Origin: Emergencia sp. 1XD21-10
GTDB lineage: Bacteria; Bacillota; Clostridia; Peptostreptococcales; Anaerovoracaceae
Direction of reading: 5' to 3'
NCBI RefSeq assembly: GCF_009936045.1
Contig: NZ_QWEQ01000003.1
Location: 62,001 to 126,000, forward strand
DNA length: 64,000 nucleotides
Below, piece after piece: positions 1 through 8,501 of this stretch. Position 1 is the first letter of the stretch, and each line of letters opens with the position of its first letter. The notes under the pieces were generated by a model. The model made no database searches, was not told the DNA's origin, and was given only the letters and a program-made list of their open reading frames with translations. The translations under genes were made by a program, and so were the position numbers.

Positions 1-70
1 CGCAAGCAGCAAAGGAAAATACCATAGCGAGTGCTAATGCAGAAATTAATAATTTTTTCATCTTCAGCAT
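1..70 (-). CDS. Secreted lipoprotein, N-terminal fragment only
   Basis: Only the first 23 codons lie in the window; the rest runs off the left edge. They read as a signal peptide: a basic start (MLKMKKLL), a hydrophobic core and a lipobox-like end (SFAAC). This is typical of a substrate-binding or other surface lipoprotein. The ATG at 70 is preceded by AGGAG at 7-nt spacing, and a consensus promoter lies at 121-149. A second in-frame ATG at 61 is possible. The mature function cannot be told. Confidence 0.6.
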   Translation of the reverse strand, partial: MLKMKKLLISALALAMVFSFAAC

Positions 71-120
71 AGTTTCTCTCCTAATTTTCTTTTCATATTT
101 TAGTATTAGCGTATAGTTAT

Positions 121-149
121 ATTATATCGAACAATCTCTTGATTGTCAA
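121..149 (-). promoter_or_regulatory. Consensus sigma-70/A promoter for the lipoprotein gene
   Basis: On the minus strand TTGACA (149-144) and TATAAT (126-121) are separated by exactly 17 bp, a perfect consensus. It lies in the gap after rnfB and about 50 bp upstream of the lipoprotein start, so that gene is probably transcribed independently of the rnf operon. Confidence 0.75.
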
Positions 150-170
150 TATTTTATCAAAGATTCATGA

Positions 171-971
171 TTACTCAAACACTTTAATAATCCTTCTCGG
201 GCACTTCTCCGCACATGCACCACAATGCGTACATTTGCTGTAATCGATTCTTGCAATGTTATTTTCCATTACAATTGCATCTGACGGGCAGTTCTTTGCG
301 CAAAGCCCGCAGCCGATACATCCTGCTTTGCAAGCGTTCATTACCTCTTTACCCTTGGCAAGAGATACACACTGCACCCTGTGAGTTGAAGCAGCCGGTA
401 CCAATTCAATTAAGTCGTGCGGACAAACTTTGATACACTTTCCGCAGGCAATACAAAGCGCTTCGTCTACAACGGCTTTCTTATCGATAATACGGATTGC
501 TCTCTCCGGACAAACCTTTGCGCAGGAACCATAGCCCAAACAGCCATATTTGCAGGCATACGGGCTGGAACCCGGCATTTTAGCCGCATAAGCACAGCTT
601 TCGATACCGATGTACTGATAATCCACCTGTTTCATGTCGCTGGTTCCGTTACATCTGACATAAGCAACCATTTTCTCCATGTCGCCTACTTCCTGCCCCA
701 TAATCCTTGCGATTTCCTCTGCAACGGACTTACCACCTACAGGGCATGCTGTCACTGGAGCGCTGCCCTCTGCAATGGCTTTTGCAAGAGCGTCACAGCC
801 CGCGTAACCACAGCCACCACAGTTACTGCCAGGCAGCACTTCACGAACTGCCACCTCAAGTTCATTGACTTCTACGTGGAACACTTTTTCAGCAATACTG
901 AGCGCAATACCGATGATTGCACTAATCACACACAGAGAAACGACTGCGATTACAATTTCACTCATATTCAT
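171..971 (-). CDS. rnfB: Rnf complex subunit B, polyferredoxin
   Basis: 266 residues. RnfB carries electrons between the ferredoxin side and the membrane part of the Rnf ferredoxin:NAD+ oxidoreductase. An N-terminal membrane helix (about residues 4-26) is followed by the Fe-S domain CGGCGYAGC...C. After it come several ferredoxin-type CxxCxxCxxxCP motifs, including CIACGKCIKVCP, CIGCGLCAKNCP and CTHCGACAEKCP. The start at 971 (MNMSEI) was chosen because GAGGAGG lies 8 nt upstream; the frame stays open further upstream without a better ribosome site. It is the last gene of rnfCDGEAB, 14 bp after rnfA. Confidence 0.95.
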   Translation of the reverse strand: MNMSEIVIAVVSLCVISAIIGIALSIAEKVFHVEVNELEVAVREVLPGSNCGGCGYAGCDALAKAIAEGSAPVTACPVGGKSVAEEIARIMGQEVGDMEKMVAYVRCNGTSDMKQVDYQYIGIESCAYAAKMPGSSPYACKYGCLGYGSCAKVCPERAIRIIDKKAVVDEALCIACGKCIKVCPHDLIELVPAASTHRVQCVSLAKGKEVMNACKAGCIGCGLCAKNCPSDAIVMENNIARIDYSKCTHCGACAEKCPRRIIKVFE

Positions 972-985
972 ATCTGGTTCCTCCT

Positions 986-1564
986 CTATGCTAACATACC
1001 GAATCCGTAAAATGCGATAGACATCAGGCAAGCTGTCATTAATACAGCTGGTGTTCCCCTGAAGGAATCAGGGAAATCATTAGTCTCGCTCTTTTCTCTC
1101 ACACCCGCCATGATAATGATAGCAATACCAAAGCCGACAGCAGTTCCAATTCCGGATACAACACTTGTGATGAAGTCATTTCCTGCCTGCACGTTGGTCA
1201 GCGCTGTACCAAGTACCGCACAGTTGGTCGTAATCAGAGGCAGGAATACACCTAAGCTCTGATAAAGTGGTGGAATCGCTTTCTTCAGGAATAGCTCTAC
1301 AAGCTGCACCAGAAAAGCGATTACCATAATGAACACGATAGTTCTCAGGTAAGTCAAATCAAACCTTACCAGCAAGTAATCGTAGAGCAGGCTGGACACT
1401 GCGGAAGCAATAGTGATAACAAAGATTACTGCACCGCTCATACCAGCTGCTGTTTTTACATTCTTAGATACGCCCAGAAATGGACAGATTCCTAAAAACT
1501 GACTCAATACAACATTGTTAATCAGCGCTGTTGTAAGAAGTACTAAAAATAAGCTGTTACTCAT
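986..1564 (-). CDS. rnfA: Rnf complex membrane subunit A
   Basis: 192 residues, about six membrane helices, matching RnfA/NqrE in length and in the signature around NNVVLSQFLGICPFLGVSK. RnfA and RnfE are homologous, inverted membrane subunits that in related complexes hold an iron-sulfur centre between them and form part of the ion path. The ATG at 1564 has AAGGAGGT at 8-nt spacing. It overlaps the end of rnfE by 8 nt, which implies coupled translation. Confidence 0.95.
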   Translation of the reverse strand: MSNSLFLVLLTTALINNVVLSQFLGICPFLGVSKNVKTAAGMSGAVIFVITIASAVSSLLYDYLLVRFDLTYLRTIVFIMVIAFLVQLVELFLKKAIPPLYQSLGVFLPLITTNCAVLGTALTNVQAGNDFITSVVSGIGTAVGFGIAIIIMAGVREKSETNDFPDSFRGTPAVLMTACLMSIAFYGFGMLA

Positions 1565-2237
1565 TTGCTTCTACCTCCTTACATACAGCCGGGCACTGCT
1601 TGCAGTTGCCGCTGCAGCCACCTTCATCCTTGACATGACGGTTAGCCCCTTTCAATTTTAGCTTGTTCTGAATCATACAGAGTATGGACAGTACGAAGAA
1701 CGCACCTGGCGCCATGACGAAAATAGAAATCGGTTCATAGCTTTCTGGCATAATCTGTATGTTGAAAATAGTTCCATTGCCAATCAGTTCTCTCACCATG
1801 CCGATAACGGTAAGACCCAGGGTAAATCCAAGACCTATGCCTACACCATCAAAGATAGAAAGGAATGGACCATATTTGGACGCATAAGTCTCTGCTCTCC
1901 CTAAAATGATACAGTTTACTACAATCAGAGGAATAAAGATTCCGAGACTTTCATAAAGGAATGTCATATATGCATGCATCAAAAGTTCCACAATCGTTAC
2001 AAATGATGCAATAATAATGATATAAACCGGTACTCTGACACCGTTCGGAATCACCTTTCGCAAAAGCGAAATAATGAGATTCGACATAATCAGTACCGCC
2101 ATGGTTGCGATACCCATACCGAAACCGTTGCTGGCACTGGTAGTTACTGCAAGAGTCGGACACATGCCGAGCATGAGCACAAAGGTTGGATTTTCCTTGA
2201 TGACGCCGTTATATAATCTTTCTAATACTGCTTTCAT
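1557..2237 (-). CDS. rnfE: Rnf complex membrane subunit E
   Basis: 226 residues, multi-helix membrane protein homologous to RnfE/NqrD (ENPTFVLMLGMCPTLAVT, GRAETYASK). The C-terminal tail is Cys-rich (CSGNCKQCPAVC), as in some clostridial RnfE proteins; the tail might bind a metal or cluster but this is not established here. It starts 5 bp after the rnfG stop with AAAGGAG upstream and overlaps rnfA. Together with RnfA it forms the membrane core of the ferredoxin:NAD+ oxidoreductase. Confidence 0.95.
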   Translation of the reverse strand: MKAVLERLYNGVIKENPTFVLMLGMCPTLAVTTSASNGFGMGIATMAVLIMSNLIISLLRKVIPNGVRVPVYIIIIASFVTIVELLMHAYMTFLYESLGIFIPLIVVNCIILGRAETYASKYGPFLSIFDGVGIGLGFTLGLTVIGMVRELIGNGTIFNIQIMPESYEPISIFVMAPGAFFVLSILCMIQNKLKLKGANRHVKDEGGCSGNCKQCPAVCKEVEANE

Positions 2238-2242
2238 CTATC

Positions 2243-3334
2243 TCACGCTCCTTTCAGTTCATTATTGTAGTACTCAATTGCACCGTTTACTGCGGTCAAT
2301 ACAGCATCCGTTGTAATTGTCGCACCAGCAATCATGTCAATTTCATTGTTTTCCTGCTTTGCGCCAGAAGAAACATGGGAAACAGTCGCTGCCTTCATAC
2401 CGATAAACTGCGCTGCAAACTCATCGCTGGTACACTGTCCGCCAAGGGTCTTTGTCTCGTTACAAATCAGCGTGGAAAATCCTTTGATGATTCCATCTTT
2501 TCCAATTCCCAGTGCAATCTGCAAATCTCCATCATAACCATTATGTGCAGTTACGATAACGACATATCCTTCGCCCTTTGCGTCTTTGACCTCGTTGACA
2601 GTATAGTCTTCACCGCCGACTTCACTGAATTCAATGTCGGTCAATTCTTCCGGAGCAATGCCCGGGAATGCTTTTGCCATCGGATCTGCTTCCTCTGTCG
2701 GCGCAAGCCCGCCACCAAAGTTAGCTTGGTAGAATGCGATTGCTGCATTGGCTGCATCGGTTACAGCACCTGTCGTAATTGTTGCACCGCCAATAGCATC
2801 GATTTCATTGTCAGCAGAAGCGCCGGTCTTGCTATATGCGAGCTGTTCTGCTTTTTTTCCTTTAAATTGCTCTGTAAAAGCAGGTTCTGTACACTTGGAG
2901 CCAAGTCCTGCAGTTTCCGAATGAGATACTACATTAAATCCTGTCAATGTGCCATCAGAAGTAATTCCGACTGCGATCTGAATATTACCGCCGTATCCAC
3001 TGGGGGAAGTCGCTGCGATAACATAACCCTTTGGTGTCGCACTGGAATCTGTCGGGTCGATTACTGCTAAAACATCATTAATAAAGCAGCCGTCGTATCC
3101 TGCTCCAGCCAGCATTTCTGCTGAGCCTTCAAGAAGCGCATCTGTGTTATCAATCTGAGCAAAACCCTTTGCCTCTGGATACACAACTTTGTAAACTTCT
3201 GCTCTGGCGTTGATTTCTGCCTGATCAATCGGACCTTTGGTAACCTGATAGACAACCGATAATGCCAGAATCGCTATAAAAGTAACAACTACTAATACTA
3301 ATGTATTGGCAACCGTTGCTGTTTTCTTTTTCAT
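2243..3334 (-). CDS. rnfG: Rnf complex subunit G with two tandem FMN-binding domains
   Basis: 363 residues, well over the usual single-domain RnfG of roughly 190-220. One membrane anchor (about 8-30) precedes two FMN_bind domains. Each has a glycine-rich TSPSGYGG or HNGYDGD segment and ends in the flavinylation-type motif GGATITT (about residue 185) or AGATITT (about residue 340). The threonine of this motif carries covalent FMN in RnfG/NqrC. Two FMN sites are therefore plausible, though whether both are modified is inference. It overlaps rnfD by ATGA and is followed by rnfE after 5 bp. Confidence 0.93.
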   Translation of the reverse strand: MKKKTATVANTLVLVVVTFIAILALSVVYQVTKGPIDQAEINARAEVYKVVYPEAKGFAQIDNTDALLEGSAEMLAGAGYDGCFINDVLAVIDPTDSSATPKGYVIAATSPSGYGGNIQIAVGITSDGTLTGFNVVSHSETAGLGSKCTEPAFTEQFKGKKAEQLAYSKTGASADNEIDAIGGATITTGAVTDAANAAIAFYQANFGGGLAPTEEADPMAKAFPGIAPEELTDIEFSEVGGEDYTVNEVKDAKGEGYVVIVTAHNGYDGDLQIALGIGKDGIIKGFSTLICNETKTLGGQCTSDEFAAQFIGMKAATVSHVSSGAKQENNEIDMIAGATITTDAVLTAVNGAIEYYNNELKGA

Positions 3335-4275
3335 GCTTTGCTTCCTCCTTTCGCCTTTTCACTGCCGAAAGGCTTTGGAATTGTAATATTCTCAATCAGC
3401 GGAACAAGAAGGTTGCAGATAATAATCGCATAGGACACACCTTCTGCGGAAGAGCCTACGGTTCTAAACAGAGCTGTGAACAGTCCCAGAAGAATGCCAT
3501 AAAGCAATTGTCCCTTCGGCGTAATCGGGCTAGTCGCATAATCTGTCGCCATAAAGAATGCTCCCACGAGAAGACCGCCGGAGAGAACCTGTGCCAGCAG
3601 ATAATTCATACTGATGTCACCGCCGTTAATCAAATTAATCAGCAGAATAAATGCTGCCGTTGACAGTATATAAGTAAGGGGAATTCTCACAGAAATCACT
3701 TTCTTTACAACCAGATAAATACCTCCCGCAAAAATCGCCAGCGCGGATACCTCTCCAATACATCCGCCGTGGAAGCCTAAAAACAATGCCAGCAAATCAG
3801 GCAGCTCTCCGGCCTTCATTGCTGCAAGCGGAGTTGCAGAGGAAACACCGTCCATAGTAAAATCTGTCATTCTTCCTGAAAATGAAATTAACAGAAAACA
3901 TCTTGCTGCCAACGCTGGATTCATAAAGTTCTGACCCAGACCGCCAAACAGCATTTTTACTGCAACGATAGCAAAGAGACCTCCCAGTACTGGCATCCAC
4001 CATATTGCTGTAGCCGGCAGATTGATTGCGAGAATCAATCCTGTCACTACTGCACTGCCATCAAAAACACTCACCGGTTTCTTGACTGCCAAATCAAATA
4101 AAAACTCTCCAATTACGCAGGTCACTACTGAAATAATAATTACCTGCAGAGCACCTATTCCGAAATGATACACGCCAAAGGCGAGAATCGGAAGAAGTGC
4201 AATGATTACATCCCGCATAATAGATTGGGTCGTACTTTGCTCCCTCACATGAGGAGACACTGAAACATTATACAT
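3331..4275 (-). CDS. rnfD: Rnf complex membrane subunit D
   Basis: 314 residues, multi-spanning RnfD/NqrB family. The motif DGVSSATPLAAMK contains the threonine that carries covalently bound FMN in this family. RnfD passes electrons within the membrane and is thought to help couple them to Na+ or H+ movement. It starts 16 bp after rnfC with an AGGTG-type ribosome site and overlaps rnfG by 4 nt. Nothing appears truncated. Confidence 0.95.
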   Translation of the reverse strand: MYNVSVSPHVREQSTTQSIMRDVIIALLPILAFGVYHFGIGALQVIIISVVTCVIGEFLFDLAVKKPVSVFDGSAVVTGLILAINLPATAIWWMPVLGGLFAIVAVKMLFGGLGQNFMNPALAARCFLLISFSGRMTDFTMDGVSSATPLAAMKAGELPDLLALFLGFHGGCIGEVSALAIFAGGIYLVVKKVISVRIPLTYILSTAAFILLINLINGGDISMNYLLAQVLSGGLLVGAFFMATDYATSPITPKGQLLYGILLGLFTALFRTVGSSAEGVSYAIIICNLLVPLIENITIPKPFGSEKAKGGSKA

Positions 4276-4291
4276 AAAACACCTCTACTTC

Positions 4292-5614
4292 TTAACCAAT
4301 GATACGCATTTCACGCACTTTTGCCTTGCCTAGCTTAAACATCTGCGTGAGTGGAATCTTTGCTGGGCAGCCATAAGTACAGCAACCGCACTCCATACAT
4401 TCCATACCACCTAAACGGTCGAACTTCTCATAATTCTCTGCCTTAATTTCTTTTGCGAGCATTTGCGGAACCAAATCACTTGGACAAACGCCTACACATC
4501 TGCCACAATGGATACATGCGGACTGGGCAAGTGCAGCTACATCGTCCTGATTGAATACAAGAATGGCAGAGGAGGTTTTCACCACAGGAACATCCAAAGT
4601 GCTAAGTGCTGCCCCCATCATAGGTCCTCCGGCAATAAATTTCACTGCGTCCTCTCTCGCACCCCCGGCAGCTTCCAGTACTTCACTGAAAGACATCCCC
4701 AGCGGAACATCTAAATTACAAGGCGTATTTACACCCTCACCTGTAATTGTCATAATCCTGTGAATCAGCGGCATATTCTGATATACTGCTTCATAAATTG
4801 CAAAGCAGGTAGCTGCATTGACAACCAAACATCCTTTGTCTGCCGGCAGCATTTTAGAATTGATTTTTCTTCCTGTCACGGCATAAATCAGCTGTCTTTC
4901 GCCACCCTGCGGATATTTGGTCTTCAAAGAAACGACAGAGATTCTCTCTTCGCCTGCAGCCTTTTCCTGAAGCAGCGCAATCGCCTGCGGCTTATTGTCC
5001 TCTATTCCGATTACTGCTTTTGCTTTGTCAAAAAGTTTCAGGATAGCTTTAATGCCCAGAATCATTTCATTACTTTTTTCCAGCATTAAACGATAATCTG
5101 CCGTCAAATATGGCTCACACTCTGCGCCATTGATAATAATGGTGTCGATATCCTGCGGATTCTTCGGAGAAAGCTTCACTCCGCTAGGAAAACCTGCACC
5201 GCCTAGACCGACAATACCAGCTTCTGTAATCGCGTCAATAATTGCTTCTGCTGACATGCTGTCCAAATCACGGCTCTCACCATAACCATCTACGGTTTCA
5301 TTCACATTATCGTTTTCGATTATAATGCAGTCTGTCTTTTCTCCGTTTACAACAGTTCGCTTTTCAATGGACTTTACCGTTCCTGACACTGCGCTGTAAA
5401 TTGAAGCAGAAATATACCCGTCAGATTCTGCAATCATTTGTCCTCTTAGTACACGTTCACCCGGTGAAACAATTGCTTTCGCCGGCGCTCCAATATGCTG
5501 CAGCAAAGGATATACCATGGTATTTGTCGCAGAGACAGAAGTGATAGGACTATCTTTGGATAGCTCCTTCCCTTCATACGGATGAGCTCCTTTTTTTGCC
5601 TTATTTTGACTCAT
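4292..5614 (-). CDS. rnfC: Rnf complex subunit C, NAD(H)-side iron-sulfur flavoprotein
   Basis: 440 residues, the normal length for clostridial RnfC. The glycine-rich segment GLGGAGFPSGVK marks the nucleotide/FMN region. Two ferredoxin-type cluster motifs follow in the C-terminal part (CIHCGRCVGVCP and CMECGCCTYGCP). RnfC exchanges electrons with NAD(H) on the cytoplasmic face. It is the first gene of the operon, with GAGGAGCG upstream of the ATG and a promoter plus Rex-like site just ahead. Confidence 0.96.
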   Translation of the reverse strand: MSQNKAKKGAHPYEGKELSKDSPITSVSATNTMVYPLLQHIGAPAKAIVSPGERVLRGQMIAESDGYISASIYSAVSGTVKSIEKRTVVNGEKTDCIIIENDNVNETVDGYGESRDLDSMSAEAIIDAITEAGIVGLGGAGFPSGVKLSPKNPQDIDTIIINGAECEPYLTADYRLMLEKSNEMILGIKAILKLFDKAKAVIGIEDNKPQAIALLQEKAAGEERISVVSLKTKYPQGGERQLIYAVTGRKINSKMLPADKGCLVVNAATCFAIYEAVYQNMPLIHRIMTITGEGVNTPCNLDVPLGMSFSEVLEAAGGAREDAVKFIAGGPMMGAALSTLDVPVVKTSSAILVFNQDDVAALAQSACIHCGRCVGVCPSDLVPQMLAKEIKAENYEKFDRLGGMECMECGCCTYGCPAKIPLTQMFKLGKAKVREMRIIG

Positions 5615-5655
5615 TCAATCACGCTCCTCTTATTAAATAGGCAGTTTTATATCTT

Positions 5656-5684
5656 ATTCTAGCATAGTACTTTAGTACTAGCAA
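5656..5684 (-). promoter_or_regulatory. Candidate promoter of the rnf operon
   Basis: Minus strand: TTGCTA (5684-5679), 17-bp spacer, TAGAAT (5661-5656), about 40 bp upstream of the rnfC ATG. The spacer contains an inverted repeat, TAGTAC-TTTA-GTACTA, which may be a further regulator site. Confidence 0.5.
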
Positions 5685-5689
5685 CGATT

Positions 5690-5707
5690 TTGTTAATTTC
5701 TTGACAA
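5690..5707. promoter_or_regulatory. Near-consensus Rex operator upstream of rnfC
   Basis: The 18 bp are TTGTTAA-TTTC-TTGACAA. The Rex consensus in Firmicutes is TTGTTAA-N4-TTAACAA, so only one base differs. The site ends 5 bp upstream of the candidate rnf -35 box. Rex senses the NADH/NAD+ ratio, which fits an operon whose product reduces NAD+. No rex gene lies in the window. Confidence 0.55.
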
Positions 5708-5762
5708 ATTTTCCTAATATATGTATAATATTTTCTAATATATATTATTCAGTCTATTCTAT

Positions 5763-6668
5763 CTACTGTTTTGCTTTTCGATATCCTGCCTCAATCGCTT
5801 CTTCCTCTGAATCAAAAATAATCAGATTCTTGGAATCTTCCATCTCCCCATAAGCTCGCTGACCCGGGCAGTGATAAATCTTAGAGCGTTTATTACCCCT
5901 TATCTCTTCGACAATTTTCTCCTCTTCATCATCCTGCGCTGCTGCATTATTTAGGTCCAGTCGATTATCCCCATTGCTGTAATCAATTTCGATTCCTGGC
6001 TGTACATTATAAACAAATACATTAAAACAAACACCCTCGCCATCGTCCTCCACAGAATATCCTTCCATCTGCACTCCTCTGGCTACTAAATCGTTTCCAT
6101 CATAAATTGGCGTTACACGATACAGCACATGTCCGCCTGTTTCTTTTACATAATCCGCCACCATATCTTCAAAGGGAAGCATTCCGTCCACATTCATATA
6201 TCTGGTGCCGGTAATGAGATTCTTCTCATTGGCATTCTCTCCAGTTAGCTGATATCCCAGAAGATGGCAGCGATTATAAAGATATTTTCCGTCTACAATG
6301 TCGTATTTGGCAAGCTGCCAGCCGGACGGCTTGACCATGCCGATGCTGCCTCTCTTTTCGGTGGGCATTAAATCCCTGCCTACATTGGCAAAAGCAACAC
6401 CGCAGCGTCCAAGACGGTCCAGATCGCTATATGTCTCAAAGGATTCTGTGGACATATCTGCTTCTGAAAACGCTGGCATATTATCTTCCAGTACAACATA
6501 AGGGCTGTTCTCATAAGGCGGAATTTCTGAAAGAGAATAAGACGCAGTCTCTGAAGTTTCTAAAATCCCCATCTGCTCAAGCTGACTGCACCCGGACAAT
6601 AATACTGTCAAGGTTAAAATCAGTATTAAAACTCTATTCTTATTATAAAACAATTTGTATAAATCCAT
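5763..6668 (-). CDS. Lipoprotein DNA/RNA non-specific endonuclease (DNA-entry nuclease family)
   Basis: 301 residues. A lipobox (LTVLLSGCSQ) follows an N-terminal hydrophobic stretch, so the protein is probably anchored outside the membrane. The core has the ββα-metal nuclease layout of EndA/DNA-entry nucleases: DRLGRCG (about 84-90) and the catalytic-type block YNRCHLLGYQLTGENANEKN, with the likely catalytic His in RCHLLGY and the metal-binding Asn downstream. Likely roles are extracellular nucleic-acid degradation or DNA uptake. It is monocistronic, with AGGAG ahead of the ATG at 6668. Confidence 0.85.
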   Translation of the reverse strand: MDLYKLFYNKNRVLILILTLTVLLSGCSQLEQMGILETSETASYSLSEIPPYENSPYVVLEDNMPAFSEADMSTESFETYSDLDRLGRCGVAFANVGRDLMPTEKRGSIGMVKPSGWQLAKYDIVDGKYLYNRCHLLGYQLTGENANEKNLITGTRYMNVDGMLPFEDMVADYVKETGGHVLYRVTPIYDGNDLVARGVQMEGYSVEDDGEGVCFNVFVYNVQPGIEIDYSNGDNRLDLNNAAAQDDEEEKIVEEIRGNKRSKIYHCPGQRAYGEMEDSKNLIIFDSEEEAIEAGYRKAKQ

Positions 6669-6751
6669 TCCTGTACGCTCCTATCTATTTATTCTATTTC
6701 ATTATCTCAAAAGAACATTCGTTCGTCAAGAGTTATTTTCAAAAAAAAGAA

Positions 6752-6788
6752 AAACTGTGCATTCAATGTGGCACTGAATGCACAGTTT
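6752..6788 (-). terminator. Rho-independent terminator after the DUF3343 gene
   Basis: Two 14-nt perfectly complementary arms (6752-6765 and 6775-6788) form a hairpin; on the minus strand it runs into a T-rich tract (6733-6754). It closes the dac-DUF3343 operon. Confidence 0.85.
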
Positions 6789-6803
6789 GGGTCCTATCTC
6801 TTT

Positions 6804-7061
6804 TTACACACTTCTATAAGACTTTGTTCCGCCAATACGAGTCACCTGATAGATTCCTCGAGTTGTAATCTGCCGTTCTGCCAACACTCCCCGCACCCGT
6901 TCTATTGAGTCAATCCTCAGATAGAGGCCAGTGCTGCAGGAATGAGTTATCTGCGGAGGCAACTTTCGCAGGGCAGCATGAAATCCATTTTCCTCCAGGA
7001 CATCTTTGGCATAGGCTGCTTTATAAAAAGAAGAAAAGGAAAGAATATACTCATTCTCCAT
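6804..7061 (-). CDS. DUF3343 small protein (putative Se/S carrier-like)
   Basis: 85 residues. The layout matches DUF3343 proteins: an N-terminal YILSFSSFYKAAYAKDVL segment, then PPQITHSCSTGLYL with the family's Cys near the middle, then a short α/β tail. DUF3343 members are proposed carriers of sulfur or selenium on the conserved Cys. The function here is unproven. The gene lies 28 bp after the carboxypeptidase gene and shares its terminator. Confidence 0.7.
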   Translation of the reverse strand: MENEYILSFSSFYKAAYAKDVLEENGFHAALRKLPPQITHSCSTGLYLRIDSIERVRGVLAERQITTRGIYQVTRIGGTKSYRSV

Positions 7062-7089
7062 GGTAGTCTCCTTCTATGTGCTTCTGAAA

Positions 7090-8340
7090 TCAGAATAAAT
7101 TTTTTATCTTGCGTATGTAATAGGTTAGGAAGGAAACTTTCTTTACATCTCTGTCGGACACCAGATCGTAGGTACCTGCTTTTTCTTTTCCGATATATAC
7201 AGTCAAAGTACCTACTTTGTCACCTTTTCGCAGAGGCAGTTTTATGTTCTTATTTATGGTAACTTTACATGCCGCCTGCTTTTCTTCTCCTTTTTTGACA
7301 AAAGCTGTTATTTTTTCGGTAGTTAATGCTTGAAAATAATAAGGCTCTCCTTTATCAAGGGTCACTTTTTTCATACGCTGCCCCTTGTCTGCCAAGGTGA
7401 CCGACGCATAGTTAGCAAATCCGTAATTCAAAAGCTTTGAAACTTCTTCAAACCGGATTTTTGAAGTCTTTGCACCTAACACCACGGCTATCAGCGTAGT
7501 ATCATCCTTTGTCGCCGAAGCGGAAAGACAGAAGCCCGCCTCCTGAGTAAAGCCAGTTTTTATACCATTAGCACCGGGATACTGTTTGATTAATTTGTTG
7601 GTATTGGTCAGTCCGAACTCCTTTTCTTTTCCGGGAAGCCCAACCTGTATCGTCGTCTGCCAGGTATTAAACCATTTTTGCGTGTGCTCGTGCTTCAAAA
7701 GCTTTTGCGACATCACTCCTATATCATATGCACTGGTGTAATGATCTGCTACAGGTAATCCGTTGGTATTTACAAAGTGCGTATCCCTCATGCCAAGTTC
7801 TTCTGCCCGCTTATTCATTTTTTCCACAAAAACTTCTTCACTGCCTGCAATGTATTCCGCTGTAGCAACACAGGCATCATTAGCACTGACAATGGCAATT
7901 CCTTCCAAAAGCTCCTCCAGTGTATGGGTTTCACCAACTTCCATATACATCTGGCTGCCTCCCATAGAAGCTGCTCTTTCAGAAATTGTTACCGGGTCGG
8001 TCAATTTAACTTTCCCATCTTCAACTGCTTCCATTGCAAGAAGCATGGTCATAACTTTGGTTACTGACGCTGGCGGCAGCTCTTTGTGAGCGTCCTGCTG
8101 ATAAAGGACTTTACCCGTGTCCGCATCAATGAGTACTGCTGCCTTTACATCTAAATTCAAATTAGCTTTCTTTTGTTCTTCGGTTGGAGCACCCTCAGAC
8201 GTCAAACTATCAGACACTGTTTCCAGCACTACAGGCTCCTGCGGGTTAGAATAGTATTTCACACCTAAAATTCCACCAGTTCCGCAAAGGCAAAGGGCAC
8301 AAAGTAGGCATAACGCTCTTTTTCGATTCTTCCTTATCAT
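7090..8340 (-). CDS. D-alanyl-D-alanine carboxypeptidase (DacF/PBP5 family)
   Basis: 416 residues. An N-terminal signal/anchor is followed by the S11 peptidase core with all three active-site motifs: SVTK (catalytic Ser), SAN and KTG (GIKTGFTQEAG). A C-terminal β-rich PBP5_C domain follows, with an end segment that may sit at the membrane. The enzyme trims the terminal D-Ala from peptidoglycan stem peptides. The start at 8340 (MIRKNRKRAL) was preferred over an in-frame upstream codon because AGAGGTG precedes it and the signal peptide then begins normally. Confidence 0.93.
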   Translation of the reverse strand: MIRKNRKRALCLLCALCLCGTGGILGVKYYSNPQEPVVLETVSDSLTSEGAPTEEQKKANLNLDVKAAVLIDADTGKVLYQQDAHKELPPASVTKVMTMLLAMEAVEDGKVKLTDPVTISERAASMGGSQMYMEVGETHTLEELLEGIAIVSANDACVATAEYIAGSEEVFVEKMNKRAEELGMRDTHFVNTNGLPVADHYTSAYDIGVMSQKLLKHEHTQKWFNTWQTTIQVGLPGKEKEFGLTNTNKLIKQYPGANGIKTGFTQEAGFCLSASATKDDTTLIAVVLGAKTSKIRFEEVSKLLNYGFANYASVTLADKGQRMKKVTLDKGEPYYFQALTTEKITAFVKKGEEKQAACKVTINKNIKLPLRKGDKVGTLTVYIGKEKAGTYDLVSDRDVKKVSFLTYYIRKIKNLF

Positions 8341-8501
8341 AAAAACACCTCTCTCATTTGGTGTAATATATGAGAAAAGTGCAGCGGATATGCTAATTGC
8401 CGGAAAAGATTGCTGCAAGGTTCGTTGTAGTGATAGGGGATTTTCTAAATTATTGCTGGTTTTTCACCGTGGTACTAATCGGAAGAACAGCAAGCGACAT
8501 T

